DNA from: Caldilineaceae bacterium
GTDB lineage: Bacteria > Chloroflexota > Anaerolineae > Caldilineales > Caldilineaceae
Reading direction: 5' to 3'
NCBI GenBank assembly: GCA_022842065.1
Contig: JALHQH010000010.1
Span: 193,082 to 257,081, forward strand
DNA length: 64,000 nucleotides
A model generated the notes under the pieces. That model made no database searches, was not told the DNA's origin, and worked only from the letters and a program-made list of their open reading frames with translations. Below are positions 46,478-55,409 of the stretch, piece by piece; the first letter of the stretch is position 1, and every line of letters starts with the position of its first letter. The position numbers and the translations under genes were made by a program.

Positions 46478-46758
46478 ATCAGCACGGTATCATCCTGGCG
46501 TAAGGTGTTAAGGGATTAAAATGATGTAAACAACAGGTAAAGCTTTATTAACTTTACCCACTTCTCTGCCTACTGCCCTAATCGTTACCCCGATTATCTT
46601 CTTCATTCTGCCAAAAAGTACCCTACAGACTTTACACCTTGCAACGACTCTGCTACGATAATAACATGATTTTTCATTGACGATCCGCTTTCGCTGTGCA
46701 TCATCCCGTACCCTCAGCCGTTGAAGACAATTCAGCTTTAGTTTTACCATGCGACTCT

Positions 46759-46787
46759 CTGTCAAGAGCTGCATTCTCATCTATAAC
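46759..46787 (+). promoter_or_regulatory. promoter of the ABC importer operon
   Basis: CTGTCA (46759-46764), a 17-nt spacer and TATAAC (46782-46787) lie about 30 bp before the start codon and 13 bp before the ribosome site. The 340-bp gap 46478-46817 is A+T-rich and contains no supported gene. Confidence 0.7.
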
Positions 46788-46817
46788 AGTAGAAATTTAA
46801 TTAAAGCAGGAGGAAAC

Positions 46818-48020
46818 ATGAAGCGTTTGAAGCTACTAGCGCCCTTAAGCTTGTTGCTCGTTTTGGTGATGCTGGTTGGTTGTGCCGTGCCGCAAAGCAC
46901 CGCGCCGGCCGCTACCGAAGCGCCGGCCGCCGAAGAAGCCGCGGCCGAAGCCACTGAACCCGCGGCCGAAGAAGCCGCCGCCGAGGCTCCAGCCGCCGAA
47001 GGCATGGAGGCCCTCATCGCGGCCGCCCAAGAAGAGGGGATGTTGACTACCATCGCCCTACCCCATGACTGGTGCAACTATGGCACCGCGATTGAGACCT
47101 TCAAAACCAAGTATGGCATCGAAGTCAACGAACTGGATCCCAATGCCGGCTCGGGTGACGAACTGGAAGCGATCCGCGCCAATAAGGATAACCTGGGCCC
47201 ACAGGCCCCCGATGTCATTGATGTTGGCTTTGCCTTTGGTCCGCAAGCCAAAGAAGAAGGTTTGATCCAGCCCTACAAAGTCGCCACCTGGGATTCGATC
47301 CCCGCTGAAGTGAAGGACGAAGAAGGTTACTGGTACGGTGACTATTATGGTGTCTTGGCGATTCAGGTCAACACTGATGTCGCCACCGAAGTGCCCCAAG
47401 ATTGGGCGGATCTGCTCAACCCAGTCTACAACGGGCAAGTTGCCCTGGCCGGTGACCCACGCACCTCCAACCAGGCGATCCAGTCGGTCTTTGCCGCAGC
47501 CTTGGCCAATGGTGGCTCGCTTGACGACGCTGCCCCTGGCCTAGATTTCTGGGCGCAGGTCAATGAAGCCGGCAACTTCGTGCCGGTCATCGCCAGCCCA
47601 TCGACCTTTGCCACCGGCGAGACCCCGATCAAGATCCAGTGGGACTATCTGGCCCTGGCCGAGCGTGACACCTTTGCCGGCAATCCGGCCACCGAGATCG
47701 TGATTCCTGCCTCCGGCGTCTTTGCCGGTGTCTATGTGCAGGCAATCAGCGCCTACGCTCCCCATCCCAATGCTGCCAAGCTGTGGATGGAATTCCTCTA
47801 CTCCGATGAAGGGCAAAATATCTGGCTCAGCGGCTACTGCCATCCGATTCGCTACAACGACATGGCCGCCCGCGATGTGATCCCGGCCGATCTCGCCGCC
47901 AAGCTGCCGCCGGCAGAGCTCTATGCCAACGCCGTCTTCCCCAGCCTCGACCAGCTCACCGCCGCCAAAGAGCTGATCACCAGCCAGTGGGATAGTGTGG
48001 TGAAGGCAGACGTTAAGTAA
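46818..48020 (+). CDS. ABC importer substrate-binding lipoprotein
   Basis: This 400-residue lipoprotein captures substrate outside the membrane. MKRLKLLAPLSLLLVLVMLVGC is a lipoprotein signal with lipobox LVGC. An Ala/Glu/Pro-rich linker (about 25-70) follows, then a type 2 periplasmic-binding domain resembling the PotD/AfuA/thiamine-type group (IGVNELDPNAGSG-like start, later GDPRTSNQAI). ATG 46818 follows AGGAGG. With the two permeases and the ATPase downstream it forms an importer for a small compound such as a polyamine, iron chelate or phosphonate; the substrate cannot be told from sequence alone. Confidence 0.9.
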   Translation: MKRLKLLAPLSLLLVLVMLVGCAVPQSTAPAATEAPAAEEAAAEATEPAAEEAAAEAPAAEGMEALIAAAQEEGMLTTIALPHDWCNYGTAIETFKTKYGIEVNELDPNAGSGDELEAIRANKDNLGPQAPDVIDVGFAFGPQAKEEGLIQPYKVATWDSIPAEVKDEEGYWYGDYYGVLAIQVNTDVATEVPQDWADLLNPVYNGQVALAGDPRTSNQAIQSVFAAALANGGSLDDAAPGLDFWAQVNEAGNFVPVIASPSTFATGETPIKIQWDYLALAERDTFAGNPATEIVIPASGVFAGVYVQAISAYAPHPNAAKLWMEFLYSDEGQNIWLSGYCHPIRYNDMAARDVIPADLAAKLPPAELYANAVFPSLDQLTAAKELITSQWDSVVKADVK

Positions 48021-48021
48021 A

Positions 48022-48120
48022 AGACACGAGACAAGGAGACACGAGACACGAGACAACGTCATCTACCCGATCTCGTGTCTCCCTCTCTCGTATCTCCTTG
48101 TCTCGTGTCTCCTTGTCTCC
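48022..48120. repeat. heptamer/octamer array, inverted (GACACGA family)
   Basis: The left arm uses GACACGA/GACAAGGA units and the right arm TCTCGTGTCTCC/TCTCCTTG units. Together they could form a long hairpin between the binding-protein gene and the first permease. Such a structure could stabilise the upstream mRNA, as binding protein is normally needed in excess. Confidence 0.88.
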
Positions 48121-48149
48121 AATTTCCCAGCACTTGATCGAGGGAATGT

Positions 48150-49061
48150 ATGGCGAATCTTGCCGTTACGGATCGACCGCCAATGACGCCGGGGCGGCTG
48201 GCGCTGCGGCCCAGCTTTTGGCGTTGGTTGGGTGTGGTACCTTTTTTCCTCTTTGCGATTGCCTTTATCTTCTGGCCGTCGGCCAACCTCTTCCTGGGGG
48301 CTTTTCGGACTACCAGTGGCGACTTTACCCTGGCCCATATTGCCGATCTGCGCCAGCCCTTTATTCTGGAAGCCTACTGGCTCAGCATTCGCATTAGTTT
48401 TGTAACGGCGTTGGGCGGTGGCCTTTTTGGCTTTTTGCTGGCCTATGCGGCGATCCTCGGTGGTTTGCCCCGTTTTGTGCGTACGCTGTTAATGACCTTC
48501 TCCGGTGTTGCCTCGAACTTTGCCGGTGTGCCGCTCGCCTTTGCCTTTATTGCCTCGCTAGGGCGGGTTGGTTTTGTCACCGTGCTGCTGCGCGATCTCT
48601 TTGGGATTCAGCTCTACCAATATGGCTTTAATCTTTACAGCTTCTGGGGGCTGAGCGTCACCTACATGTACTTTCAGTTTCCGCTGATGGTGCTGATTAT
48701 CGCGCCGGCACTCGATGGTTTACGCCGGGAATGGCGGGAGGCGGCCGAAAACCTGGGGGCCAGCCAGTGGCAATATTGGCGCTATGTCGCCTTGCCGATT
48801 CTTTTGCCGACCCTGCTGGGGACGATGATCCTGCTCTTTGGCAATGCCTTTGGGGCCTATGCCACCGCCTATGGCTTGACCGGTGGCTCGCTTAACCTGG
48901 TGCCGCTGTTGATTGGCCAACAAGTGCGCGGCGATGTGTTGAATAACCCTGGGCTGGGCTATGCCCTAGCGCTGGGCATGGTCGTGGTAATGGCAATTTC
49001 GTTGATTGGCTACACCTGGTTGCAGCGGCGCACCTCGCGCTGGCTGCGTGAGACACGCTAA
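48150..49061 (+). CDS. ABC importer permease 1
   Basis: This 303-residue inner-membrane permease of the binding-protein-dependent transport family (PotB/CysT-like) has about six helices. It carries the coupling EAA-type loop at EWREAAENLGASQWQYWRYVALPI (near residue 190), where the ATPase docks. GAGGGA lies before the ATG. The first ~30 residues are a cytoplasmic lead. It follows the binding-protein gene after a repeat hairpin and precedes permease 2. Confidence 0.92.
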   Translation: MANLAVTDRPPMTPGRLALRPSFWRWLGVVPFFLFAIAFIFWPSANLFLGAFRTTSGDFTLAHIADLRQPFILEAYWLSIRISFVTALGGGLFGFLLAYAAILGGLPRFVRTLLMTFSGVASNFAGVPLAFAFIASLGRVGFVTVLLRDLFGIQLYQYGFNLYSFWGLSVTYMYFQFPLMVLIIAPALDGLRREWREAAENLGASQWQYWRYVALPILLPTLLGTMILLFGNAFGAYATAYGLTGGSLNLVPLLIGQQVRGDVLNNPGLGYALALGMVVVMAISLIGYTWLQRRTSRWLRETR

Positions 49062-49134
49062 ACTGCGGTTGAATTGAGAACTCCCGTTTTTGCCACTGTG
49101 AAAACCGGAGTCCTCAATCAGAGCAGAGTATAAA
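49062..49134. repeat. hairpin element, copy 1 of a two-copy family
   Basis: It begins directly after the permease 1 stop. The arms are TTGAGAACTCCCGTTTT (49074-49090) and AAAACCGGAGTCCTCAA (49101-49117). The flanks ACTGCGGTTGAA and TCAGAGC match the second copy at 63143-63217, while the arms differ in a pairing-preserving way. Confidence 0.82.
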
Positions 49135-49148
49135 GGAAAAGAGATATC

Positions 49149-49931
49149 ATGCGCGTTGGTCGTTTTTGGTCGTGGTTCTGGATCGGGCTGGGGGTGCTCT
49201 ATTTCTTTTTGCCCCTCTATGCGACCTTCCAATTTTCGCTGAAGGCCCAGCGGGATGTCTTGAGCTTGACGGCCTACCAGAATGTGCTCAACGATCCGGA
49301 TTTTGCCGAGACTTTTCTCTTTTCGCTACAGTTGGCGGTTTGGACGATTGTGATCGGGATTGTGCTGGTGGTGCCTAGCGTCTACTGGGTCCATCTGCGG
49401 CTGCCCGGCGTGCGCCCCTATATGGAATTGGTCACCCTGATGCCCTTTGTGATCCCCGCGGTGGTCTTGGTCTTCGGGTTGATTCGCACCTATGGCCCAT
49501 TTTTAACCTCGCGTACGGCTGGGCAAGCGCTGCTGGTCGCTGGTTATGTCGTGCTGGCCTTGCCCTATCTCTATCGCTCGGTTGATGCGGGATTGCGGGC
49601 GATGGATGTGCGCAGCCTGACCGAAGCGGCGCAGAGTTTGGGGGCCGGTTGGCCGACGATCTTGTTACGGGTCATTTTGCCCAATCTGCGTACGGCCCTC
49701 CTGAGTGGAGCCTTTCTCACCCTGGCGATTGTCATTGGTGAGTATACCTTGGCTTCCCTGCTCGCCCAACCGGCCTTTGGTCCCTATCTCGCCTTAACCG
49801 GCCAGAATCGCGCCTACGAACCCGCCGCGCTCGCCGTCATGAGCTTTGCCCTCACTTGGGCGGCGATGGGGCTCATCCAGTGGTTAGGCCGCGGCCGTCC
49901 CGGTGCCAGTCAGCTTAGTGGAACGCATTAA
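49149..49931 (+). CDS. ABC importer permease 2
   Basis: This 260-residue inner-membrane permease (PotC/CysW-like) has six predicted helices and an EAA-type loop, LTEAAQSLGAGWPTILLRVILP (near residue 158). AAGGAAAAGAG lies upstream of the ATG. It is the partner of permease 1, separated from it by the 73-bp hairpin element, and is followed by an octamer array and the ATPase gene. Confidence 0.92.
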   Translation: MRVGRFWSWFWIGLGVLYFFLPLYATFQFSLKAQRDVLSLTAYQNVLNDPDFAETFLFSLQLAVWTIVIGIVLVVPSVYWVHLRLPGVRPYMELVTLMPFVIPAVVLVFGLIRTYGPFLTSRTAGQALLVAGYVVLALPYLYRSVDAGLRAMDVRSLTEAAQSLGAGWPTILLRVILPNLRTALLSGAFLTLAIVIGEYTLASLLAQPAFGPYLALTGQNRAYEPAALAVMSFALTWAAMGLIQWLGRGRPGASQLSGTH

Positions 49932-49939
49932 GGGGGGAG

Positions 49940-50049
49940 GTAGATCGGTAAATCAGTAAATCGGTAGACACGTCATACTGGCGAGTTACCATTTCTCTTT
50001 GTTTGCCTACTGATTTACCGATCTACCGATTTACTGATTTACCTACCTA
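49940..50049. repeat. octamer array, inverted (TCGGTAAA family)
   Basis: Units ATCGGTAA/ATCAGTAA/ATCGGTAG on the left face CTGATTTACCGATCTACCGA on the right across a ~45-nt unrelated centre. The unit type is the same as in the array at 39135-39226 but at a different locus. It lies between permease 2 and the ATPase gene. Confidence 0.88.
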
Positions 50050-50073
50050 CTGAAACACGAAGGACAACGGCCA

Positions 50074-51126
50074 ATGGCTTTTCTAGAACTGACCAATGTG
50101 CGCAAGGAGTTTGGCCGAGCGGTGGCGGTGGAAGGCTTTAACTTACAGGTAGAGCGTGGGGAGTTTATCTCGTTTCTCGGCCCCAGCGGTTGCGGCAAAA
50201 CGACCACGTTGCGCATGATCGCCGGCTTTGAATTGCCGACTGCCGGCCAGATTCAGATCGACAGCAAAGAGATCACCTATGTGCGCCCGAACGCGCGCAA
50301 CATTGGCATGGTCTTCCAATCCTATGCCCTGTTCCCGAACATGACCGTCGCCCACAACATTGGCTTTGGCCTCAAAGTGGCGGGCAAGTCAGCGGCGGAA
50401 ATCAAGGATCGGGTGGCGGAGATGTTACAGCTGATCGGGTTGGCCAAGTTGGGGGATCGTTATCCCTATCAACTTTCCGGTGGGCAACAGCAGCGCGTGG
50501 CGTTGGCGCGGGCGTTGGCAATCCGTCCCCAGTTGTTGCTGCTCGATGAACCGCTTTCCGCCCTGGACGCCAAGATCCGGGTCAGCTTGCGCAATGAGAT
50601 TCGGGCGATCCAGCGCCAGTTGGGGATTACCACGATCTATGTCACCCACGATCAGGAAGAGGCACTTTCGCTCTCGGACCGCATTGTGGTGATGAGTGAG
50701 GGACGGATCGAGCAGGTCGGCGCGCCTTTCGCGATTTACAACTTTCCGCAGACGCGCTTTGTCGCTTCGTTTGTCGGCACGCTTAATATTGTCAACGCGA
50801 CCGTGGTCGATGCGGCGCAAGGGCAAGTGCAAATTGATGGGCAGACGATCACCCTGGCCCAAGCCATTACCAATGCGAGTAATGGCGCGCCGGTGACCGT
50901 GGCGCTGCGTCCCGAAGCGCTCTCTCTCGAAGATGTCGGCGGCAATCAGATGACCGGTCGTATCGAGAACATCTCCTTTTTGGGCTCCATCGTGCGCATT
51001 CACATCCGGCTGCAAGAAGCGTTGCTCTCGCTCGATGAGTTCAACAATCCCCACCTCACCTTGCCCGCGATTGGCGAGACCGTCACCATCCACTTTTCGC
51101 CGGAAGCAGGATTAGTTTTGCCGTAG
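50074..51126 (+). CDS. ABC importer ATP-binding protein (PotA/FbpC type)
   Basis: This 350-residue ATPase drives the importer. It has Walker A GPSGCGKTT (about 36-44), signature [15 protein letters not shown], Walker B LLLLDEPLSALD and the H-loop in YVTHDQEEAL. A C-terminal TOBE domain (about 240-350) is typical of the MalK/PotA/FbpC branch, where it takes part in regulation or substrate sensing. AAGGA precedes ATG 50074. It ends the operon and is followed by a compound GC-rich palindrome. Confidence 0.95.
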   Translation: MAFLELTNVRKEFGRAVAVEGFNLQVERGEFISFLGPSGCGKTTTLRMIAGFELPTAGQIQIDSKEITYVRPNARNIGMVFQSYALFPNMTVAHNIGFGLKVAGKSAAEIKDRVAEMLQLIGLAKLGDRYPYQLSGGQQQRVALARALAIRPQLLLLDEPLSALDAKIRVSLRNEIRAIQRQLGITTIYVTHDQEEALSLSDRIVVMSEGRIEQVGAPFAIYNFPQTRFVASFVGTLNIVNATVVDAAQGQVQIDGQTITLAQAITNASNGAPVTVALRPEALSLEDVGGNQMTGRIENISFLGSIVRIHIRLQEALLSLDEFNNPHLTLPAIGETVTIHFSPEAGLVLP

Positions 51127-51143
51127 GCGTTCATCCACCAACA

Positions 51144-51230
51144 CAACCTCACCCCCCAACCCCCTCTCCAGGTTGGAGAGGGGGAGCCAACTCCCCTCTC
51201 CGGCGCGGAGAGGGGCCGGGGGTGAGGTTG
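51144..51230. repeat. compound GC-rich palindrome (three-way junction)
   Basis: The outer stem CAACCTCACCCCC (51144-51156) pairs with 51218-51230. Two inner hairpins repeat CCCCTCTCC/GGAGAGGGG at 51161-51183 and 51193-51215. It lies between the convergent importer and dehydrogenase genes and may terminate both. Confidence 0.88.
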
Positions 51231-51267
51231 CGTAAGCCCTATGTATTATTCGCGTCCAGCCCACGAA

Positions 51268-52293
51268 TTACAGATGCAACAAAATCTTCGCGACCGGCCC
51301 TGGATTGCTCAACAACCGTTCAAAGCAGGCACCACCCTCGGCCAACGGCGCTTTGAGTAGCCAGGGGTCGATCTCGATCCGCCCGGCGGCCAGCCAAGCA
51401 AAGGCATCCTCAAAATCAATCGGCGTATAGGCAAAACTGCCCTGGATCGCGATCTCGCTGCGGATGAGCATGTTGGCCTGGATGTTGCTCTCTTCCTCGT
51501 GCAGGCCGGTGAAGATCACCTTGCCGCCGGCCATCACCGCGTCCAGACATTCGCGCCGCGTGGCGGTGGCACCAACGGCGTCGATGGCCATATCGACCCC
51601 TTCGCCATTGGTCGCTTCGCGCACCGTCTTGGCGACATTGACCTCTTTGGGATTGAGCACCTGCACCCCAAAATGATGGCCGATGGCAATGCGATCCGGG
51701 TCGGTGTCGGTGGCAAAGATGGTCTGAACGCCCATGGCCTTGACGGCCTGTAACGTGAGCAGCCCAATCGGTCCCAGCCCAGTGATCAAAACCCGATCCG
51801 TCGCCGTACAGCCGGAAAGTTTGGCGGCGCGCAGACCACAAGCCAGCGGTTCGGTTAAAGCGGCGTGCTCCAAGCTCATTCCAGCCGGCAGCGGGTAGAC
51901 ATTCGCTGCCGGTGCGGTGATCAACTCGGCGTAACTGCCGGGGCGATGAATGCCCAAAATGTTACGCGGCAGGGTAAGATTGTGACGACCACGCAGCGCC
52001 GCTTTGGACCAAGGTGGGCTGATCAGCGGGTTAACCGTTACCTGTTGGCCCACGGCCAGGGTTGACTTGGCGGCAGTGGCCTTTTCGCCCAACGCGACAA
52101 TTTCGCCGGAGAACTCGTGGCCCATGATCAGCGGCGGCACCCGCAGCGAGTTGTGCCCCAAATAGCCGCCTAATTCTGATCCACAGATGCCCGAATAGGC
52201 CACGCGAATTAAGACCTCATCGGCAGCCGGTTGCGGTGCGGCCACCTCACGCATATTCATCTGGCGGGGGCCTTCCCACACGAGCGCTTGCAT
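51268..52293 (-). CDS. medium-chain zinc-type dehydrogenase
   Basis: This 341-residue enzyme of the alcohol/polyol dehydrogenase family uses NAD(P). The catalytic zinc ligands are present in GICGSE and GHEFSGEIV, and the cofactor motif is GLGPIGLL (near 170). The lobe that normally holds four cysteines for structural zinc (CxxCxxC) reads PPWSKAALRGRHNL, with no cysteine, so that zinc is absent. AAGGAG precedes the start at 52293. It lies downstream of the fucosidase gene on the same strand; a role in fucose or other sugar oxidation is possible but only inferred. Confidence 0.88.
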   Translation of the reverse strand: MQALVWEGPRQMNMREVAAPQPAADEVLIRVAYSGICGSELGGYLGHNSLRVPPLIMGHEFSGEIVALGEKATAAKSTLAVGQQVTVNPLISPPWSKAALRGRHNLTLPRNILGIHRPGSYAELITAPAANVYPLPAGMSLEHAALTEPLACGLRAAKLSGCTATDRVLITGLGPIGLLTLQAVKAMGVQTIFATDTDPDRIAIGHHFGVQVLNPKEVNVAKTVREATNGEGVDMAIDAVGATATRRECLDAVMAGGKVIFTGLHEEESNIQANMLIRSEIAIQGSFAYTPIDFEDAFAWLAAGRIEIDPWLLKAPLAEGGACFERLLSNPGPVAKILLHL

Positions 52294-52387
52294 AAAATTT
52301 ACTCCTTATTTTTTGTTTTGATGATGTAGATAAATTTTAACACTCTTTGGCAACGTTGTATAACCATAAACAAGCACTCGTTTATCA

Positions 52388-53773
52388 TCAGCGCAAAAGC
52401 TGTGGCGCCGGCACTATCGCCAACGCATGCGCCGGCGCATCCGCCAATGGGCCAGACAATGTCACCAGCAACCCATCCTCGGTCTGCTGCCAGGTGGCTG
52501 CCGCTTGCCCTAGGGCGTGTATGTTTGTCCCCGCTGTCGCCTGCAAACCTTTGAGCACAAATTGATTCCCTGCCGGTGTCGCTAACAGGGTGGCGTAGAG
52601 GGTGTCGACTTTCTGGGTGAAGCGCACGTCAATATCGCCGTCGGTCTTGCCTTCGGCGATTTGCCAAGGGCGCGTTTCAAAGATGGCCGCGCCGTTGACA
52701 TCGAGCCACGCGCCCAAGCCCAAGAGCCGTTCCAACTGCATGAGGGGGATCGTGCCATCGGCCATCGGGCCAATGTTGAGCAGCAGGTTGCCATTTTTGC
52801 TCACAATGTCGACCAGTGAGCGCACCAGGTTTTCGACGGATTGGTACTGCGCCGGCCCTTCGATCTGGTTGTAACCAAAGGACGCGCCAATCCCACGACA
52901 CGATTCCCACTTCTTCGTCCGGATCTCACTGAAGGAGGTGTACTCCGGCGTCTCAAAATCAAAATGGCTATCGCTGACAATGCCGACGTTGTCCATGCGG
53001 AACTCCTGGGTGAAACGGTTGTTGATCACGCCGTCCGGCCGCTTGTTGTAGTACTCGGCGAAAAGTTCGTTGAGATTGGTCGCTTTGGGATAGGCAATAT
53101 CGTTCCACAGAATATTGGTGCCGTAACGGTCGATCAACTCGCGCCAGTGGGCGTTGGCATAGTCAACATATTCGGACATTTGCGGCACGGCTTTTTGCAG
53201 GTCGGTGATGTGCTGCACCACCTGGGGATTAAAGGTCCAGTCAACGCCGCCGGAATAGTAGTAGGCCATGCGCAGCCCTTCTTCGCTCACCGCAGCGCCC
53301 AACTCGCCGACGAGATCACGGTCGGCGTGATAGCCGGGGATAAAGGGATTGGGGGTCTGGCTAGGCCACATGAGGAAGCCATCATGGTGTTTGGTGGTGA
53401 GCACGACATAGCGGGCGTTAATCTGCTTGAAGAGCCGCGCCCACGCCCCGGGATCCCACGCTTTGATCGCCTGGTTGAAGTGGGCAACAAAGTCCTTATA
53501 GTCAAAGTCGGCCCCATATTTTTTGCGGTGATACTGCTGCGTTGGGCTGCCTTCGATCTGGTAGGAATTCATATACCACTCGGCGTACGGGTTATTGGCA
53601 AACCATTTGGCCCATTCGCCGCTGGCGATGATTTCATGTAATTCGCCCGCATTCGGCGCATAAGCCGGGACGGAGTAAAGTCCCCAGTGGATAAAGATAC
53701 CCAGTTTGGCATCATCAAACCACGCCGGGATCGGATGGCTGTGGACAGATTCATAGGTGGGTTGGTAGGTCAT
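52388..53773 (-). CDS. alpha-L-fucosidase (GH29)
   Basis: This 461-residue glycoside hydrolase should release L-fucose from glycans. GH29 marks include WFDDAKLGIFIHWGLYSVPAY, YVVLTTKHHDGFLMW, and the expected nucleophile Asp in ILWNDIAYP. The C-terminal ~80 residues form the usual beta-sandwich. No signal peptide is seen, so it appears intracellular and would act on imported fragments. AAAGGA precedes ATG 53773. Neighbouring MFS and dehydrogenase genes on the same strand may form a small sugar-use unit. Confidence 0.93.
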   Translation of the reverse strand: MTYQPTYESVHSHPIPAWFDDAKLGIFIHWGLYSVPAYAPNAGELHEIIASGEWAKWFANNPYAEWYMNSYQIEGSPTQQYHRKKYGADFDYKDFVAHFNQAIKAWDPGAWARLFKQINARYVVLTTKHHDGFLMWPSQTPNPFIPGYHADRDLVGELGAAVSEEGLRMAYYYSGGVDWTFNPQVVQHITDLQKAVPQMSEYVDYANAHWRELIDRYGTNILWNDIAYPKATNLNELFAEYYNKRPDGVINNRFTQEFRMDNVGIVSDSHFDFETPEYTSFSEIRTKKWESCRGIGASFGYNQIEGPAQYQSVENLVRSLVDIVSKNGNLLLNIGPMADGTIPLMQLERLLGLGAWLDVNGAAIFETRPWQIAEGKTDGDIDVRFTQKVDTLYATLLATPAGNQFVLKGLQATAGTNIHALGQAAATWQQTEDGLLVTLSGPLADAPAHALAIVPAPQLLR

Positions 53774-53790
53774 GATGGTTGTCCTTTGGT

Positions 53791-53844
53791 TGGTCGCGTC
53801 GTCGATTGGTCACGTAGTCGTCGGTCGTCGGTCGTCAGTCGTCT
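53791..53844. repeat. heptamer array (GTCGTCG family)
   Basis: GTCGTCGATTG, GTCACGTA and repeated GTCGTCG(G) units run up to the MFS stop codon. There is no clear opposing arm. Confidence 0.7.
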
Positions 53845-55123
53845 AGGCTGCTTCCGCCTGTCGGGGTTCTTGGACCCAGAATAGGAGTAGGAACGCGCCG
53901 AGCGCGGCACAGATGGCGGCGGTGAGAAAAAGGGTGCTGTAGCCGTCGGTCAAGGTGGCAATCCAGCCGCCGAGGAGGGGGGCGAGGGCCAGGGTAGGGG
54001 CCAGCAGTGTGTTGGTGAGACCGATGTAGGTGGGGCGGTCAGCCGGGTCGCAGAATTCGAGAATAATGTTGAGCGAAGAGGTCAGCTCGGCGGCGATGCT
54101 GACGCCCAACAGGATAAAGACAGGGGTTAACCAGGCCGACGAAGGGGCAAACCAGGCGGTTAACGCGGCGGCGGTTAAGCCCAGCGCGCCACCGATTAAG
54201 ACCAACTTATGCCCAACTCGATCAGCAACGATGCCCCAGAGTACCCCCATTAGTGCCTGGCTGGCCACCAGGACAGCGGTCAACCAGCCAATCGTACTCC
54301 CCGTGACAGTGAAGCGCTCAATGCCGTAGACCATGTAGAAGCCGGTCGCCATTGTGCCCAGGACGATCACGGTGCGAGCGACGAGAAAACGGGCATAGTT
54401 GTGATCGCGCCGCAACAGGCGCGGCAAGGCGCGTAGATAAGCGCGGATGCCGATCCGCGGCTTTACGGTTGTGCTGGCCGGTTCGCGGGTGAGCGCTAGC
54501 CCGCCCCAGGAGACCATCGTAATCGCAAAACCAATCAGAAAGAGCAGCGCAAAGTTACGGGGATAGCTGTAAACCTCCAACATATAACCAACAAAATACG
54601 CACCGGCGACAGCCAGCAGCGCGCCAAGGCCGTGGCCCACGCCGGACCAGAGCCCACGTCGGTTGGTTGGAATCACTTTGGCGATCATATCGAACCAGGG
54701 CGGTGTGCCGACGCCCAGGGCAAAAGCCGAGAAAGCGAGAAAGAGAAAAAAGAGCGCAAGCGTTAGGCTGGGCGATGATTCGGCAAAGAACCAGACCGCC
54801 AGACCAATCAGCAGATAGCCACCCCGTTCACCCGCGCCCCCCACCAACATGACAAAGGGCTTTTTATAGTGCAGACGCTCCGAAAAGTTGGCGATCAGCA
54901 GTTGCGGCAAGTTACCACCCAAGCTATAGATCGCCGGGATCAACCCAATCGCCAGCTTCGAGTCGGTAAGCTGGTTGATCAGCGCCGGCATCACCGTTTC
55001 GCGCGAGACCAGGCTGAGCCCCAACATGATAAAGACAATATCCCACAGGTTTACGACAAAATTCCACCGCGCGTTGCGATCTTCCACGACCGGTGGCGCG
55101 GATGTAATAACAGCTTCAGCCAT
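53843..55123 (-). CDS. MFS transporter
   Basis: This 426-residue membrane protein has about twelve helices and the MFS loop layout (ADRVGHKLVLIGG between helices in the second half). The substrate is unknown. Because it precedes the fucosidase and dehydrogenase genes on the same strand, uptake of fucose-containing oligosaccharides is a reasonable guess. The ORF starts at ATG 55123. Upstream lie two strong palindromes that separate it from the TPR-CHAT gene. Confidence 0.88.
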   Translation of the reverse strand: MAEAVITSAPPVVEDRNARWNFVVNLWDIVFIMLGLSLVSRETVMPALINQLTDSKLAIGLIPAIYSLGGNLPQLLIANFSERLHYKKPFVMLVGGAGERGGYLLIGLAVWFFAESSPSLTLALFFLFLAFSAFALGVGTPPWFDMIAKVIPTNRRGLWSGVGHGLGALLAVAGAYFVGYMLEVYSYPRNFALLFLIGFAITMVSWGGLALTREPASTTVKPRIGIRAYLRALPRLLRRDHNYARFLVARTVIVLGTMATGFYMVYGIERFTVTGSTIGWLTAVLVASQALMGVLWGIVADRVGHKLVLIGGALGLTAAALTAWFAPSSAWLTPVFILLGVSIAAELTSSLNIILEFCDPADRPTYIGLTNTLLAPTLALAPLLGGWIATLTDGYSTLFLTAAICAALGAFLLLFWVQEPRQAEAA

Positions 55124-55179
55124 GTGCCAATTCTTTCATTTCGTTGATTTCCAGGATCGGTAGCATAAGATAAACAGAT

Positions 55180-55233
55180 CACAAGGCTGCAAAGTGACGG
55201 CGCGTAGACGCGCCGTCACTTTGCAGCCTTGTG
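55180..55233. terminator. near-perfect 54-bp palindrome
   Basis: The 26-nt arms (55180-55205 and 55208-55233; core AAGGCTGCAAAGTGACGG) are separated by two bases. It lies downstream of the second TPR-CHAT gene and probably ends its transcript. No long U-run follows, so the assignment is tentative. Confidence 0.6.
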
Positions 55234-55258
55234 GTATAGGCCGACAACTGCCCTTTAC

Positions 55259-55296
55259 AAATCTGTTCTGCTTATCATAATCAACAGAACAGATTT
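55259..55296. repeat. 12-bp hairpin between CHAT and MFS genes
   Basis: AAATCTGTTCTG (55259-55270) and CAGAACAGATTT (55285-55296) form perfect arms around a 14-nt A+T-rich loop. The gap 55124-55409 contains this, the larger palindrome and no gene. Confidence 0.7.
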
Positions 55297-55409
55297 GGTC
55301 AACCGGCCCTTGTTCGATTTGTTGGATAAAGTTCATTCGCCGTTGGGCAAGCGAAGGTCGTTTTTGCCCGTGGTGGCAACTGGGGACGATGCGGCGATTA
55401 CGTGCGCAG

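Noticed and set aside
46508..46780. 90-residue minus-strand open frame before the ABC importer
   Set aside because: It lies in an A+T-rich promoter region, has no recognisable domain or ribosome site, and overlaps the importer promoter.
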